DNA of 50,264 bases from Candidatus Sumerlaeia bacterium (GTDB lineage: Bacteria; Sumerlaeota; Sumerlaeia; JABWBI01): assembly GCA_013360565.1 (NCBI GenBank), contig JABWBI010000003.1, positions 1 through 50,264 of the forward strand, read 5' to 3'. Positions 1 through 8,792 of this stretch are shown here, in pieces. A program made the position numbers and the translations under genes. How positions within the stretch are numbered: position 1 is the first letter of the stretch; every line of letters begins with the position of its first letter. The notes under the pieces are model-generated. The model made no database searches and was not told the origin of the DNA. It saw only the letters and a list, made by a program, of their open reading frames with translations.

Positions 1-1
1 G

Positions 2-511
2 CCCGTTGTCACGTCCGATCCGCCGCCCGTGAATCCCGCCCCTGTGGACTCTGGCGCCGCCAGTGCTCAACCGGCGCGCCTGGTCGCCCAGCTCACCGCC
101 CCGATCCATTTCGCGGCCAGCGGCGCGGCCGGCTCCCAGGCGCTCACCGTCCACCTGACGCCGCCCGCGATGGGTCCCGTCGAAGTCAGTGTCGTCGCCG
201 CGCCCGGCACCGCGCGTGCGGTCGATGTCGTGATCCGCGTGGAGAAGCGCGAGACCGGCACGCTGCTGCAGAGCCACCTCCCCCTTCTGCGCGAGTCGCT
301 TCTGAATCAGGGACTCGACGTGCAGGGCCTGTCGCTCGACTTCTCGGCGCGCGAGCAGCCGGCGGAGCGCGGTCCGGCGAACGGCCAAGGGGAGCCCAGC
401 CAGCGCGACAGCCACGAGACGCGAGAGGAGGCCGCTCCACCGCGCGAGCGTCTCGCTCCAGTCCGGCTGGCGCTGATGCCACTCGGCCGGCGCCTGAGCT
501 TGGTCGTCTGA
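2..511 (+). CDS. fliK: Flagellar hook-length control protein FliK, C-terminal part (5' truncated by window)
   Basis: The frame is open from base 2 to the stop at 511, so only the C-terminal part of the gene is present. A GTG at 29 lies in frame but is probably internal. The segment LTVHLTPPAMGPVEVSV, followed by a region running to LLNQGLDVQGLSLDF, matches the FliK C-terminal domain (Flg_hook), which switches the export gate from hook to filament substrates once the hook is long enough. The tail after the domain is short, charged and low in complexity. It lies directly upstream of flgD and flgE, the usual fliK-flgD-flgE order. The family call rests on the domain pattern and the neighbours; the N-terminal ruler region cannot be assessed. 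Confidence 0.85.
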   Translation, partial: PVVTSDPPPVNPAPVDSGAASAQPARLVAQLTAPIHFAASGAAGSQALTVHLTPPAMGPVEVSVVAAPGTARAVDVVIRVEKRETGTLLQSHLPLLRESLLNQGLDVQGLSLDFSAREQPAERGPANGQGEPSQRDSHETREEAAPPRERLAPVRLALMPLGRRLSLVV

Positions 512-530
512 CCCTCACGAGGAGACCCCG

Positions 531-1268
531 ATGGAGATCCGCACCGGTGCCCAGAATCCCTTCGACAGCCTGGGGGCGCTCACGCAGTCGCAGGGCGCGC
601 AATCGTCGAGTGCTCCGAGTGCCGCCGGTGGACAGGCGGGACTGACCAACACGGCCCAGACACTCGGCCAGCAGGATTTTCTGCGGCTTCTGGTCACTCA
701 GCTCCAGGCACAGGATCCGCTGAATCCGCAGGAGCCGACGGAGTTCACGGCCCAGCTCGCGCAGTTCTCGAGCCTTGAGCAGCTGATCAACGTGAACACT
801 TCGATCCAGCAGCTCGCGCAGTTCCAGGCGGCGGTGGCGAACACGGCCGTGGCGAGCTTCATCGGCAACGAGATCACGGCGCATGGCAACAAGATCACGC
901 TGAACGCGGGGCAGGCCGGCGGCGCCGATTTCCGCCTCGCCGCCAATGCCGATGATGTGAAAGTGACCATCCGCAACAGCGCAGGGGCCGTCGTGCGTGT
1001 TCTGTCCCTGGGACCAGCGAGCGAAGGCGTCCACGCCGTCGAGTGGGATGGCCTGAACAGCGGCGGTGTCGCCGCGCCGGACGGGACGTACACGTTCGAG
1101 GTCGAGGCCACGTCCGGCGGCGAGAGGGTCGACGCCGAGACTCTCATGCGCGGTCTGGTCACCGGAATCGACTTCGATGCAACCGGCACCTTCCTGATCA
1201 TGGGCTCGACCCGCATTCCGCTCGGCGATCTGATCGGCGTGCGGCAGCCCGCAGGGGTGTCGGCATGA
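531..1268 (+). CDS. flgD: Flagellar hook assembly protein FlgD
   Basis: A 245-residue scaffold needed to add hook subunits (FlgE) at the growing tip of the hook outside the outer membrane. The N-terminal signature is clear: GQQDFLRLLVTQLQAQDP, then FTAQLAQFSSLEQL. The second half (about residues 110-240) contains a FlgD Ig-like/Tudor-like region with the typical VEWDGLNSGG...PDGTY segment. The ATG at 531 follows the ribosome-binding site GAGGAG after 7 bases. The gene starts 19 bases after the fliK stop, so it is co-transcribed with fliK. Length is within the family range. Confidence 0.95.
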   Translation: MEIRTGAQNPFDSLGALTQSQGAQSSSAPSAAGGQAGLTNTAQTLGQQDFLRLLVTQLQAQDPLNPQEPTEFTAQLAQFSSLEQLINVNTSIQQLAQFQAAVANTAVASFIGNEITAHGNKITLNAGQAGGADFRLAANADDVKVTIRNSAGAVVRVLSLGPASEGVHAVEWDGLNSGGVAAPDGTYTFEVEATSGGERVDAETLMRGLVTGIDFDATGTFLIMGSTRIPLGDLIGVRQPAGVSA

Positions 1269-1325
1269 GAATTGAATCACTCTGAGTCGATGGGAAATCT
1301 TCACCGGGGCTGGACGGAGCCCCGC

Positions 1326-1344
1326 CGCCGGCCGCCCGCCGGCG
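1326..1344 (+). other. GC-rich hairpin in the flgD-flgE spacer
   Basis: CGCCGGC (1326-1332) pairs perfectly with GCCGGCG (1338-1344) around a 5-base loop. No T-run follows, so it is not a standard terminator. The 162-base flgD-flgE spacer holds no other gene. The hairpin could stabilise the flgE message or mark an internal promoter region, but chance in GC-rich DNA cannot be excluded. Confidence 0.3.
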
Positions 1345-1430
1345 CGGCCCGCGGGGGCCGAGTTGGGATGCAGCGGCAGTGCACGGACGACTGATGGGAT
1401 GGAACTCGTGCTGAAACCAGGAGTGGGTTC

Positions 1431-2756
1431 ATGTCCGTCGTCTCCTCTCTCTACACCGGTGTCACCGGCCTTCAGACGCTTGGCAGCGCGATGCAGGTCA
1501 TCGGCAACAACATCTCGAACATCAACACGATCGGCTACAAGGCGAGCCGCGCGGAGTTCTCCGACCTTCTGAGCCAGAATCTGACGGGCTCGGCACTGGG
1601 CTCGCAGATCGGGCGCGGCGTCAAGCTGGCGCAGGTCACGGGGCTGTTCACTCAGGGCTCGTTCCAGACGACCGGCCGGGTGACCGACCTCGCGATCAGC
1701 GGCAATGGCTTCTTCATTGTCAACGACGGCTCGGCGAACTTCTACACCCGGGCGGGCCAGTTCAATCTCAACAGCGACGGTCAGCTCGTCAATGTCGGCA
1801 ACCTCCGCGTCCAGGGCTACGTCTTCGACGCCAACGGCGTGAACACCGGTGTCCTGGGCGACATCAATCTCTCGAACCTGACAGCCGCCCCGCAGGCCAC
1901 GGAGACGGTCAGCGTCTCCGCGAACCTCGACGCCAGCGAGGTCCCGCCCAACCAGCCGGCCGGATTCGACATCACCAACCCGGCGGGCACGTCGAACTTC
2001 TCGACGTCTCTCACGGTGTTCGACTCGCTCGGCAACTCCCGGGTGCTGACCGTCTACTTCGAGAAGTCCGCCGACGCGACAATCCCCGACTTCGTCGCCG
2101 ACCGCTCCTGGAAGTGGCACGCGGTCGTCGACGGCGGTGAAGTCGCGGGCGGCACGGCGGGGACGCCGACCGAGATCTTCTCCGGCACCATGACCTTCAA
2201 CCCCGACGGCTCGCTGCGCACGCTGACCCAGGCGGCGGGGTCGGTCGACTTCGCCAACGGCGCGGCCCCCGGTCAGACGATCGCCTTCAACTTCGGGACG
2301 CCGACCGGCGTCGCCGGGACCGGCGGCACCGGCCTCGACGGGATGACACAGTTCGCGGGGCCGGAGGTCGTCAACTTCCAGAGCCAGGATGGATTCGGCC
2401 CGGGCCAGCTGCAGGCCATCGACATCAATCAGGATGGCATCGTGACGGGTGTGTTCTCCAACGGCGAGGCGCGTGCGGTCGCTCAGATCGCCCTCGCCAA
2501 CTTCCAGAATCAGCAGGGTCTCTTCCGGATTGGCGACAACCTGTTCCAGGAGACCAACTACTCGGGGCTGCCGACTGTCGGCGCTCCCAACACCGGCGCC
2601 TTCGGCTCGGTCGTCTCGTCGAGCCTCGAGCTTTCCAATGTGGACCTCACCGCGGAGTTCGTCTCCATGATCACCAATCAGCGCGGGTTCCAGGCCAACT
2701 CCCGCGTGATCACGGTCGGCGATGAGATGCTCGAGAGTGTCGTGAATCTGACCTGA
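1431..2756 (+). CDS. flgE: Flagellar hook protein FlgE
   Basis: A 441-residue subunit of the flagellar hook. The N-terminal rod-type signature (SLYTGVTGLQ... NNISNINTIGYK) and the C-terminal helix (ITNQRGFQANSRVITVGDEMLE) form the paired coiled-coil D0 domain of axial flagellar proteins. The core has the FlgE-type segment DLAISGNGFFIVN, and the middle holds the beta-rich exposed domain. The ATG at 1431 follows AGGAG after about 7 bases. The protein is secreted by the flagellar export gate, so it lacks a signal peptide. A strong intrinsic terminator begins 31 bases after the stop, closing the fliK-flgD-flgE unit. Confidence 0.96.
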   Translation: MSVVSSLYTGVTGLQTLGSAMQVIGNNISNINTIGYKASRAEFSDLLSQNLTGSALGSQIGRGVKLAQVTGLFTQGSFQTTGRVTDLAISGNGFFIVNDGSANFYTRAGQFNLNSDGQLVNVGNLRVQGYVFDANGVNTGVLGDINLSNLTAAPQATETVSVSANLDASEVPPNQPAGFDITNPAGTSNFSTSLTVFDSLGNSRVLTVYFEKSADATIPDFVADRSWKWHAVVDGGEVAGGTAGTPTEIFSGTMTFNPDGSLRTLTQAAGSVDFANGAAPGQTIAFNFGTPTGVAGTGGTGLDGMTQFAGPEVVNFQSQDGFGPGQLQAIDINQDGIVTGVFSNGEARAVAQIALANFQNQQGLFRIGDNLFQETNYSGLPTVGAPNTGAFGSVVSSSLELSNVDLTAEFVSMITNQRGFQANSRVITVGDEMLESVVNLT

Positions 2757-2787
2757 TGCCGGGCGCACGGTTGGCCCAAGGCAGCAG

Positions 2788-2823
2788 GGGGCGGAGCCAC
2801 GGGGATGGGCTCCGCCCCTTTTT
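2788..2823 (+). terminator. Intrinsic terminator after flgE
   Basis: A perfect 11-bp stem (2788-2798 with 2808-2818, GGGGCGGAGCC/GGCTCCGCCCC), a 9-base loop and TTTTT at 2819-2823. It ends the flagellar transcription unit. Confidence 0.92.
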
Positions 2824-2918
2824 CTCTGCTCTCGCGCGGCCGTGCGCACATCCTCCCTTGACCCTCCCCCCGCATCCGGGGAGAGTGCCCGCTCCGATTG
2901 CCCGGGAGAGATGCAACC

Positions 2919-4562
2919 ATGGCGAAGACCAGGCCCGCGCCCGCCGAGATCGCCCCGCCGGCGTCACCGCCCCCCCTTTGGCTTCTCATGGTCACCGTCA
3001 TCATGACCGGCTCGGCCGTCATCATGATCGAGGTCCTCGGCTCGCGCATCGTCGGCCCCTTCTTCGGGGTCAGCCTGTACATCTGGACGGCGCTGATCTC
3101 GGTGGCGCTGATTGCGCTGAGCGCCGGCTATTTTCTCGGGGGCATCGTCGCCGACCGGTTTCCCCGCGCCACGGGGCTCTACGGCCTGATCGGCGCCGCG
3201 GCCGTGACGACCCTTCTCATTCCGCTCTACGACCGTGAGGTCTGCTTCTGGGCTGCCCATCCCGACCGGTTCGGCATCAAGGCGGGCGTGCTCATCGCCT
3301 CGATCATTCTCTTCCTGCCGCCCCTGACGCTCCTCGGCTTCGTCGCCCCCTACGCGCTTCGACTGGCCCTCCAGGATCTGCAACACGCCGGACGCATTGC
3401 CGGATTGCTCTATGCCGTCTCGACGGTCGGCTCCGTGCTCGGATCGGTGCTCGCGGGCTTCTACCTCGTTCCCCTCTTCGGCGTGACAGTCACGCTGGTC
3501 ATCATCGCCGCAGTCCTCGTCATCCCGTGTGGGCTCTGGGCCATTGTCGCGCGCCGGCCCGGCCGCGGCGCCGCGATCGTGCTCGCTGCCGGTGCCCTGG
3601 CCGTCCTCGGGGTCTGGCGCACCGAGGCGCGCCCCTATGCCAACCAGAGCAATGTCCATCTGCTCTCTGAGCAGGACGGGCTCTACGCCCAGGTCTCCGT
3701 CGCCGACACCCGCATCCAGGACAGCTGGGTCCGGTGGATTCTCATCGACGGCATTCCGCAGACCGGTGTCATCGCCCCGCGCCCTGAGAATCCGGAAGCC
3801 CGCTGGTACGAGAACTGGACGCCGCTCCACGACATCCAATTTCACTTCTATCGGCTGCACCAGCGCCAGCCCCGGAGCGCTCTCGTCATCGGCCTCGGCG
3901 GCGGGGCCGTGCCGATGGCCCTCGCCCGGCAGGGCGTGGAAGTCGAGGTCGTCGACATCGATCCGCTGATCGTCGAGGCCTCCACGCAGTACATGGGCTT
4001 CAATCCCGCCGTCGTCCCGGTCCACATCGCCGATGGCCGGGCTCACATCCGCAACTGCCGGCGCACCTACGACCTCGTCATCTTCGACGTGGCCACCGGT
4101 GGCGCGCAGCCGTTCCACCTCTTCTCTCAGGAGATCTTCCAGGAGACAGCCCGGATCCTGAACCCCGGCGGCGTCGTCGCGATCAACTACATCGGGTTCC
4201 CCCCCGGGGAGCACGATTTCCTCTGCCGCGCGGTCTTCACCACGGTCACATCGGTCTTCCCTGAGTCAGTCACGTACATCTTCCCGCCGCGCCCGGATCA
4301 GGAGACGCTCTGCAACATCATGTTCTTCTTCAGCGAGACGGCGTTTCCCGACGACCGTGCTCTCCGCGACGACCCGTCGACGCCGGCCGAGGATCGCCGC
4401 CTCCTCGAGCGCCAGTTCCTCAACCTGCGCCGCACGATCGAACCCAACGGGGCAATTCTCACCGACAACTGGAACCCCATCGAGGCCCACTCGGTCCGCG
4501 TGAACGAGGTGTGGCGCCGCCAGGTGTTCGAGAACTTCCAGGCGGAGCTCCATCGCCTCTGA
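2919..4562 (+). CDS. Membrane-fused spermidine-synthase-like methyltransferase-fold protein
   Basis: 547 residues. The first ~220 form about six or seven hydrophobic helices of the kind found in fused spermidine synthase/transporter proteins; the rest is a Rossmann-fold aminopropyltransferase-like domain with VIGLGGGAVPMAL (nucleotide-binding loop), EVVDIDPLIVEA (acidic ribose-binding strand end) and an ADGRAHI segment. In true spermidine synthases the catalytic strand reads roughly D-x-x-D-P; here it reads FDVATGGAQ, so the second Asp is missing and classical polyamine synthesis is doubtful. The ATG at 2919 is chosen because GGGAGAG lies 8 bases upstream; an in-frame TTG at 2898 is less likely. 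It follows the flgE terminator and is 11 bases ahead of valS, so the two probably share a transcript. Confidence 0.82.
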   Translation: MAKTRPAPAEIAPPASPPPLWLLMVTVIMTGSAVIMIEVLGSRIVGPFFGVSLYIWTALISVALIALSAGYFLGGIVADRFPRATGLYGLIGAAAVTTLLIPLYDREVCFWAAHPDRFGIKAGVLIASIILFLPPLTLLGFVAPYALRLALQDLQHAGRIAGLLYAVSTVGSVLGSVLAGFYLVPLFGVTVTLVIIAAVLVIPCGLWAIVARRPGRGAAIVLAAGALAVLGVWRTEARPYANQSNVHLLSEQDGLYAQVSVADTRIQDSWVRWILIDGIPQTGVIAPRPENPEARWYENWTPLHDIQFHFYRLHQRQPRSALVIGLGGGAVPMALARQGVEVEVVDIDPLIVEASTQYMGFNPAVVPVHIADGRAHIRNCRRTYDLVIFDVATGGAQPFHLFSQEIFQETARILNPGGVVAINYIGFPPGEHDFLCRAVFTTVTSVFPESVTYIFPPRPDQETLCNIMFFFSETAFPDDRALRDDPSTPAEDRRLLERQFLNLRRTIEPNGAILTDNWNPIEAHSVRVNEVWRRQVFENFQAELHRL

Positions 4563-4573
4563 GTCAGAGACCC

Positions 4574-7330
4574 ATGCGCGAACTCGACAAGCGATACGAC
4601 CCCAAGGCCACCGAGCAGCGGTGGTACAGCTTCTGGGAGTCACGTGGCCTGTTTCAGCCGCGGGGCGATGGCGAGCCCTTCGTCATTGTGATCCCGCCGC
4701 CGAATGTCACCGGCAAGCTCCACATGGGGCATGGGCTTGATGAGACGCTCCAGGATGTCCTCATCCGATGGCACCGGATGGGGGGGCGGCCGGCGCTCTG
4801 GCTGCCGGGGACCGATCACGCGGGCATCGCCACGCAGACGGTCGTCGAGAAGGCGCTCCACGCCGAGGGCCTGCGCCGGCATGATCTCGGACGCGAGAAA
4901 TTCGTCGAGCGCGTCTGGCAGTGGAAGGAGGAGAAGGGCGGCGCGATCCTTGAGCAGCTGCGCCGCCTGGGTTCGTCCGTCGACTGGTCGCGTCTGGCCT
5001 TCACGATGGACGAGCCGCGCTCGCGTGCTGTCCGGCGAGTCTTCAAGATGCTCTTCGATCAGGGGCTGATCTACCGGGGCAAGTACCTCGTCAACTGGGA
5101 TCCCGGGACGCAGACCGCGCTCTCCGATGACGAGGTCGAGTACGAGGAGGAGCAGGGCTCGCTCTGGCACATTCGCTATCCGTACGAGGACGGCAGCGGC
5201 CACGCCGTCGTCGCCACGACGCGCCCCGAGACGATGCTGGGTGACACCGCCGTCGCGGTTCATCCGAAGGACGAGCGCTATTCTCGCCTGCATGGCAAGC
5301 ACTGCGTGCTCCCCCTGATGAACCGTCTCATCCCGATCGTGCCGGACGACTTCGTGGACCGTGAGTTCGGGACGGGCATGGTGAAGGTCACGCCGGCGCA
5401 TGATCCGAACGACTTCGAGTGCGGCCGCCGCAACGGGCTCGAGATGATCAACGTGATGACCGTCGACGGGCGCATCAACGAGAACGGCGGGAAATACGCC
5501 GGGCTCGACATCCACGAGGCGCGCCGGCGTGTCGTCGCCGACCTCGAGGCGCTGGGCCTCATCGAGCGCGTGGAGCCGCACACCCACCGGATCGGCCGCT
5601 CCTATCGCTCGCGGGCGGTGATCGAGCCGCTGCTCTCCGACCAGTGGTTCGTCAAGATGCGCCCGCTGGCCGAGCGCGCCGCCGAGGCCGTCCGCGCGGG
5701 CCGAGTCCGCCTGACGCCGAGGACCTTCGAGGGAGTGTACTTCCACTGGATGGACAACGTCCGTGACTGGTGCATCTCGCGCCAGCTGTGGTGGGGCCAC
5801 CGCATTCCCATCTGGTATCACCGCGAGGATCCCGCGCGCATGATCTGCTGGGACGGTGAGGGTGACCCCACCGAGGTCCGGGCCGACCCCCGCGCCTGGC
5901 AGCAGGACACCGACGTTCTCGACACTTGGTTCTCCTCTTGGCTCTGGCCTCTCTCGACGCTCGGATGGCCCGAGGAGACCGAGGACCTGCGGCGCTTCTA
6001 CCCCACGAGCGTCCTCGTCACGGGTCACGACATTCTGTTCTTCTGGGTCGCGCGCATGATCATGGCCGGGCTCCTCTGCCGGGACGAGGTTCCCTTCCGT
6101 GACGTGTTTATTCACGGCCTGATCTTCGGCAAGTCATATTACCGGATGGTCGAGAACCGCGCGCACTACCTGCCGGAGCACGAGGTCCTGGAGATCGAGC
6201 GGAGCGAGAAGATCCCCAAGGGCGTCAGGTACAAGTGGGAGAAGATGTCGAAGTCCAAGGGCAACGTCATCGATCCCATCGAGATGATCGACGAGTTCGG
6301 CGCGGACGCTGTGCGCTTCACCCTCGTCGCCCTCTGCACACAGGCGCGGCAGCTGGACCTGGAGCGGAGCCGCTTCCTCGGCTATCGCAACTTCATCAAC
6401 AAGATCTGGAATGCCGCGCGGCTCGTCTTCATGAACGCCGCGGATCTCCCGGCGGAGGAGTTCGCACGGGGGCTCACCGGGCGCCCCGGCCTCGCCGTGG
6501 AGGACCGGTGGATTCTGTCATCGCTCCACCGGACGATTGCCGGCGCGGAGCGCTGCCTCGCCGAGTTCGACTTTGCGGGGCTCGCCAACACGGTCTACCA
6601 GTTCTTCTGGCGCCACTACTGCGACTGGTATCTCGAGTACGTCAAGCCGCGCCTCTACGGTGCCGACCCCGCCGCCAAGCGCACCGCTCAGACCGTCATG
6701 CTGCACGTCCTCGAGTCGTCGCTGCGGCTCATGCATCCCCTCATCCCCTTCGTCACCGAGGAGCTCTGGCAGGTGATCCGGGAGGAGATGAACCTGCCCG
6801 ATTCCGCTCTCTGCAGCTCGAGACGGCCTGCGTCCGAGGCGCTGTGGATCGACGACGCCGTCGAGCGGGAGATCGCTCTGGTGCAGGACGCCGTTGAGGC
6901 CGTGCGCAACATGCGGGGTGAGATCGGCCTTGAACCCAGTCAGCCGCTCGACATCCGCATCACGTCACCGAGTGCGGAGAAGGTGCGTCTCCTGCGTGAG
7001 TGCCAGCACCATTTCCATCAGCTGGTGAAGGTGGGCAGCCTCGAAATCGGCGAGGTCGCCGGTGAACACGGTCACGCCGCGACGTCCGTCCTGGCCGACG
7101 TCACGGTCCAGGTCCTTCTCAGCGACGAGGTTCTTCACCGCGAGATCGGACGTCTGGACAAGGCGATCGCGCAGACCTGGGCCAACGCCGAGCGCCTCGA
7201 GAAGAAGCTGTCGAACGCGGAGTTCTCCGCACGCGCGCCGGGGGAGGTGGTCGCCGCCGAGCGCGCCCGCCTCGCCACCGCGAAGGCCGAGCTCGAGGCG
7301 CTGGTCGAGAAGCGTTCACGCCTCGGCTGA
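4574..7330 (+). CDS. valS: Valyl-tRNA synthetase
   Basis: A 918-residue class Ia aminoacyl-tRNA synthetase that charges tRNA-Val. The HIGH-type motif is HMGH (residues 50-53), the KMSKS loop is residues 557-561, and the CP1 editing domain has TTRPETMLGDTAVAVHP, used to hydrolyse mischarged Thr-tRNA-Val. The C-terminus (about 850-918) is the coiled-coil tRNA arm typical of bacterial ValRS. The start is placed at MRELDKRYDP because alignment normally begins there and the extra upstream codons overlap the preceding gene. Length is normal. The gene ends 70 bases before the next gene. Confidence 0.97.
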   Translation: MRELDKRYDPKATEQRWYSFWESRGLFQPRGDGEPFVIVIPPPNVTGKLHMGHGLDETLQDVLIRWHRMGGRPALWLPGTDHAGIATQTVVEKALHAEGLRRHDLGREKFVERVWQWKEEKGGAILEQLRRLGSSVDWSRLAFTMDEPRSRAVRRVFKMLFDQGLIYRGKYLVNWDPGTQTALSDDEVEYEEEQGSLWHIRYPYEDGSGHAVVATTRPETMLGDTAVAVHPKDERYSRLHGKHCVLPLMNRLIPIVPDDFVDREFGTGMVKVTPAHDPNDFECGRRNGLEMINVMTVDGRINENGGKYAGLDIHEARRRVVADLEALGLIERVEPHTHRIGRSYRSRAVIEPLLSDQWFVKMRPLAERAAEAVRAGRVRLTPRTFEGVYFHWMDNVRDWCISRQLWWGHRIPIWYHREDPARMICWDGEGDPTEVRADPRAWQQDTDVLDTWFSSWLWPLSTLGWPEETEDLRRFYPTSVLVTGHDILFFWVARMIMAGLLCRDEVPFRDVFIHGLIFGKSYYRMVENRAHYLPEHEVLEIERSEKIPKGVRYKWEKMSKSKGNVIDPIEMIDEFGADAVRFTLVALCTQARQLDLERSRFLGYRNFINKIWNAARLVFMNAADLPAEEFARGLTGRPGLAVEDRWILSSLHRTIAGAERCLAEFDFAGLANTVYQFFWRHYCDWYLEYVKPRLYGADPAAKRTAQTVMLHVLESSLRLMHPLIPFVTEELWQVIREEMNLPDSALCSSRRPASEALWIDDAVEREIALVQDAVEAVRNMRGEIGLEPSQPLDIRITSPSAEKVRLLRECQHHFHQLVKVGSLEIGEVAGEHGHAATSVLADVTVQVLLSDEVLHREIGRLDKAIAQTWANAERLEKKLSNAEFSARAPGEVVAAERARLATAKAELEALVEKRSRLG

Positions 7331-7400
7331 CTCAATTCCCGCTGGCCAGCGTCCCCGGGGGTGGTGTAGGTTCCCGTCCTTCCGAGGGAGGTGTTCACCC

Positions 7401-8291
7401 ATGCGTCGCCTGATTCTGTCCCTGTTCGCCGCGATGATCCTCACACCGTTCACGGGTGCGCAGCCCGGCTCCTTCACCTATCAGGGGCGGCTACTCGACG
7501 GCTCCGGAGTTCCGGTCACCTCCTCGACCGCCATTCGCATCCGCCTCTACCGCGGGGGCGACGCGAACACGGCCGACTCGGGCACGCTGATCTATCAGGA
7601 GACCGTCTCTGTCACGCCCGACGCGACGGGCATCTTCTCGCACCGGGTCGGCGCCACGCCCGACATCGGCTTCTCGATCTCGGCCCCGATCTTCCAGACG
7701 GCGACACCCATCTATCTCCAGATCAATGTCCCCTTCGACGGCGCCGCGCTGCTGCCTCGCACTCAGCTCCTCAGCGTGCCCTACGCCCAGGTCGCGACTC
7801 AGCTCACGCGTGTGAACGAGGTCCACAACGTGCCCGTTCTCAGCGGACGTTCGCTGCAGAACGCCAATGTCACCGTGAGTGACGACCGGTCCGACGTCTA
7901 CGGCCTCATTCTCCCTCCGGTTGGGACGAGCTTGGCGGTCGGCGATGCCGAGCTCCCCGTGACGTGGAATGCGGGGACGCCGACACTCGAGGTGACGGCG
8001 GAGGTCTATGGGCAAGATCTGCCGATCGATCCGGGAAGCCGCACAGCCGTGCTCTCATTCCGTCTGCGCAATCTCGAAGGCACCGGGGCGATCACCTTCG
8101 AGGGAAGCCACACGTTCACGACGCGGGGGCCCGAGACCTTCACCCTCCCGGTGGCGGCCCAGTCCGGCACATTCTCCGCCGGCGACGCCGCGACATGGTC
8201 CTACGGGCGCCGGGGCGACGTGCCGGCGGACACGCTGAGCGGGGATGTGCTGCTGCTCCACGCGCAGGTGCTGCTGAACGTGGCGCGCTGA
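7401..8291 (+). CDS. Secreted protein with 'YQGRL...VPYA' domain, function unknown
   Basis: 296 residues. Residues 1-20 form a signal peptide (MRRLILSLFAAMILTPFTGA). The mature protein starts with FTYQGRLLDGSG and reaches LLPRTQLLSVPYAQVA near residue 135. This layout recurs in secreted proteins of several environmental phyla, where an extracellular beta-rich module runs from a YQGRL start to a PYA end. The second half (about 150-296) is beta-rich with no family I recognise. The start is supported by GAGGGAGG 9 bases upstream. It converges on the dockerin-like gene with a 9-base gap and no clear terminator. Role unknown; surface or extracellular structural use is a guess. Confidence 0.8.
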   Translation: MRRLILSLFAAMILTPFTGAQPGSFTYQGRLLDGSGVPVTSSTAIRIRLYRGGDANTADSGTLIYQETVSVTPDATGIFSHRVGATPDIGFSISAPIFQTATPIYLQINVPFDGAALLPRTQLLSVPYAQVATQLTRVNEVHNVPVLSGRSLQNANVTVSDDRSDVYGLILPPVGTSLAVGDAELPVTWNAGTPTLEVTAEVYGQDLPIDPGSRTAVLSFRLRNLEGTGAITFEGSHTFTTRGPETFTLPVAAQSGTFSAGDAATWSYGRRGDVPADTLSGDVLLLHAQVLLNVAR

Positions 8292-8300
8292 GCGCGGGGC

Positions 8301-8738
8301 TCACAGGCCGAGGATGCGATCGGCCAGACGCTGAATGTCCGTGGCCGTGACGACTCCATCGACGTTGAGGTCGACGTTGTAGAGGCCGAACACGTTGGTC
8401 GGCTGCGGCAGCGACCCCTGCACCATCCGGTCGACCGTGACGATGTCCGCCGCGTCGATTCGCAGGTCGACGTTCGCATCGCCGGGAAGCGTCTGCGGGT
8501 AGAGCTGGGGGATCAGGCCTGGCTGGACGCGCCCTCCCGCGCTGTTCATCGAGACGGCGGCCGGCAGCGGCGTCACCTGCCCGATCGAGGCGTAGACCAG
8601 CCGGTTGCCAGACGCACTCACACCGCCGCTCGATGCGATCCCCGCGGTCTGAAACCGGACGGTGCCATTCGACGCGGGCTGTGCCGCGGCGCCGAGGGCC
8701 ATGGCCGAGAGTGCAAGTGACAGAGCCGTGAGTCGCAT
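8301..8738 (-). CDS. Secreted protein with C-terminal dockerin-like repeats
   Basis: 145 residues. A signal peptide covers about residues 1-19 (MRLTALSLALSAMALGAAAQ). The middle has an 'SIGQ ... GGRVQPGLIP' pattern seen in secreted proteins of several phyla. Residues 87-108 and 120-144 are two Asp/Asn-rich repeats (GDANVDLRIDAADIVTVDRM and YNVDLNVDGVVTATDIQRLA) with the spacing of type I dockerin calcium-binding loops. In cellulosome organisms dockerins bind cohesins; here no cohesin is visible, so the module may only be a calcium-stabilised C-terminal domain. The internal ATG at 8738 is preferred because a GAGGGAG site lies just upstream and the signal peptide starts there. Confidence 0.8.
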   Translation of the reverse strand: MRLTALSLALSAMALGAAAQPASNGTVRFQTAGIASSGGVSASGNRLVYASIGQVTPLPAAVSMNSAGGRVQPGLIPQLYPQTLPGDANVDLRIDAADIVTVDRMVQGSLPQPTNVFGLYNVDLNVDGVVTATDIQRLADRILGL

Positions 8739-8792
8739 CGGGCAGACTCCCTCTGGGGGTGAGAGCATGGGATCATGGATTCTCGCCGGGTG

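Noticed and set aside
1269-1430. Small gene between flgD and flgE (some genomes have one there)
   Set aside because: No frame with SD and protein-like composition; only the GC-rich hairpin was found.
186-2849. Long reverse-strand open frame of 887 codons
   Set aside because: It runs antisense to fliK, flgD and flgE, which have clear family motifs. High GC at third positions creates long antisense frames.
2964-6115. Long reverse-strand frames over the spermidine-synthase-like gene and valS
   Set aside because: They are antisense shadows of strongly recognised genes, rich in Arg/Asp/Glu without domain motifs.
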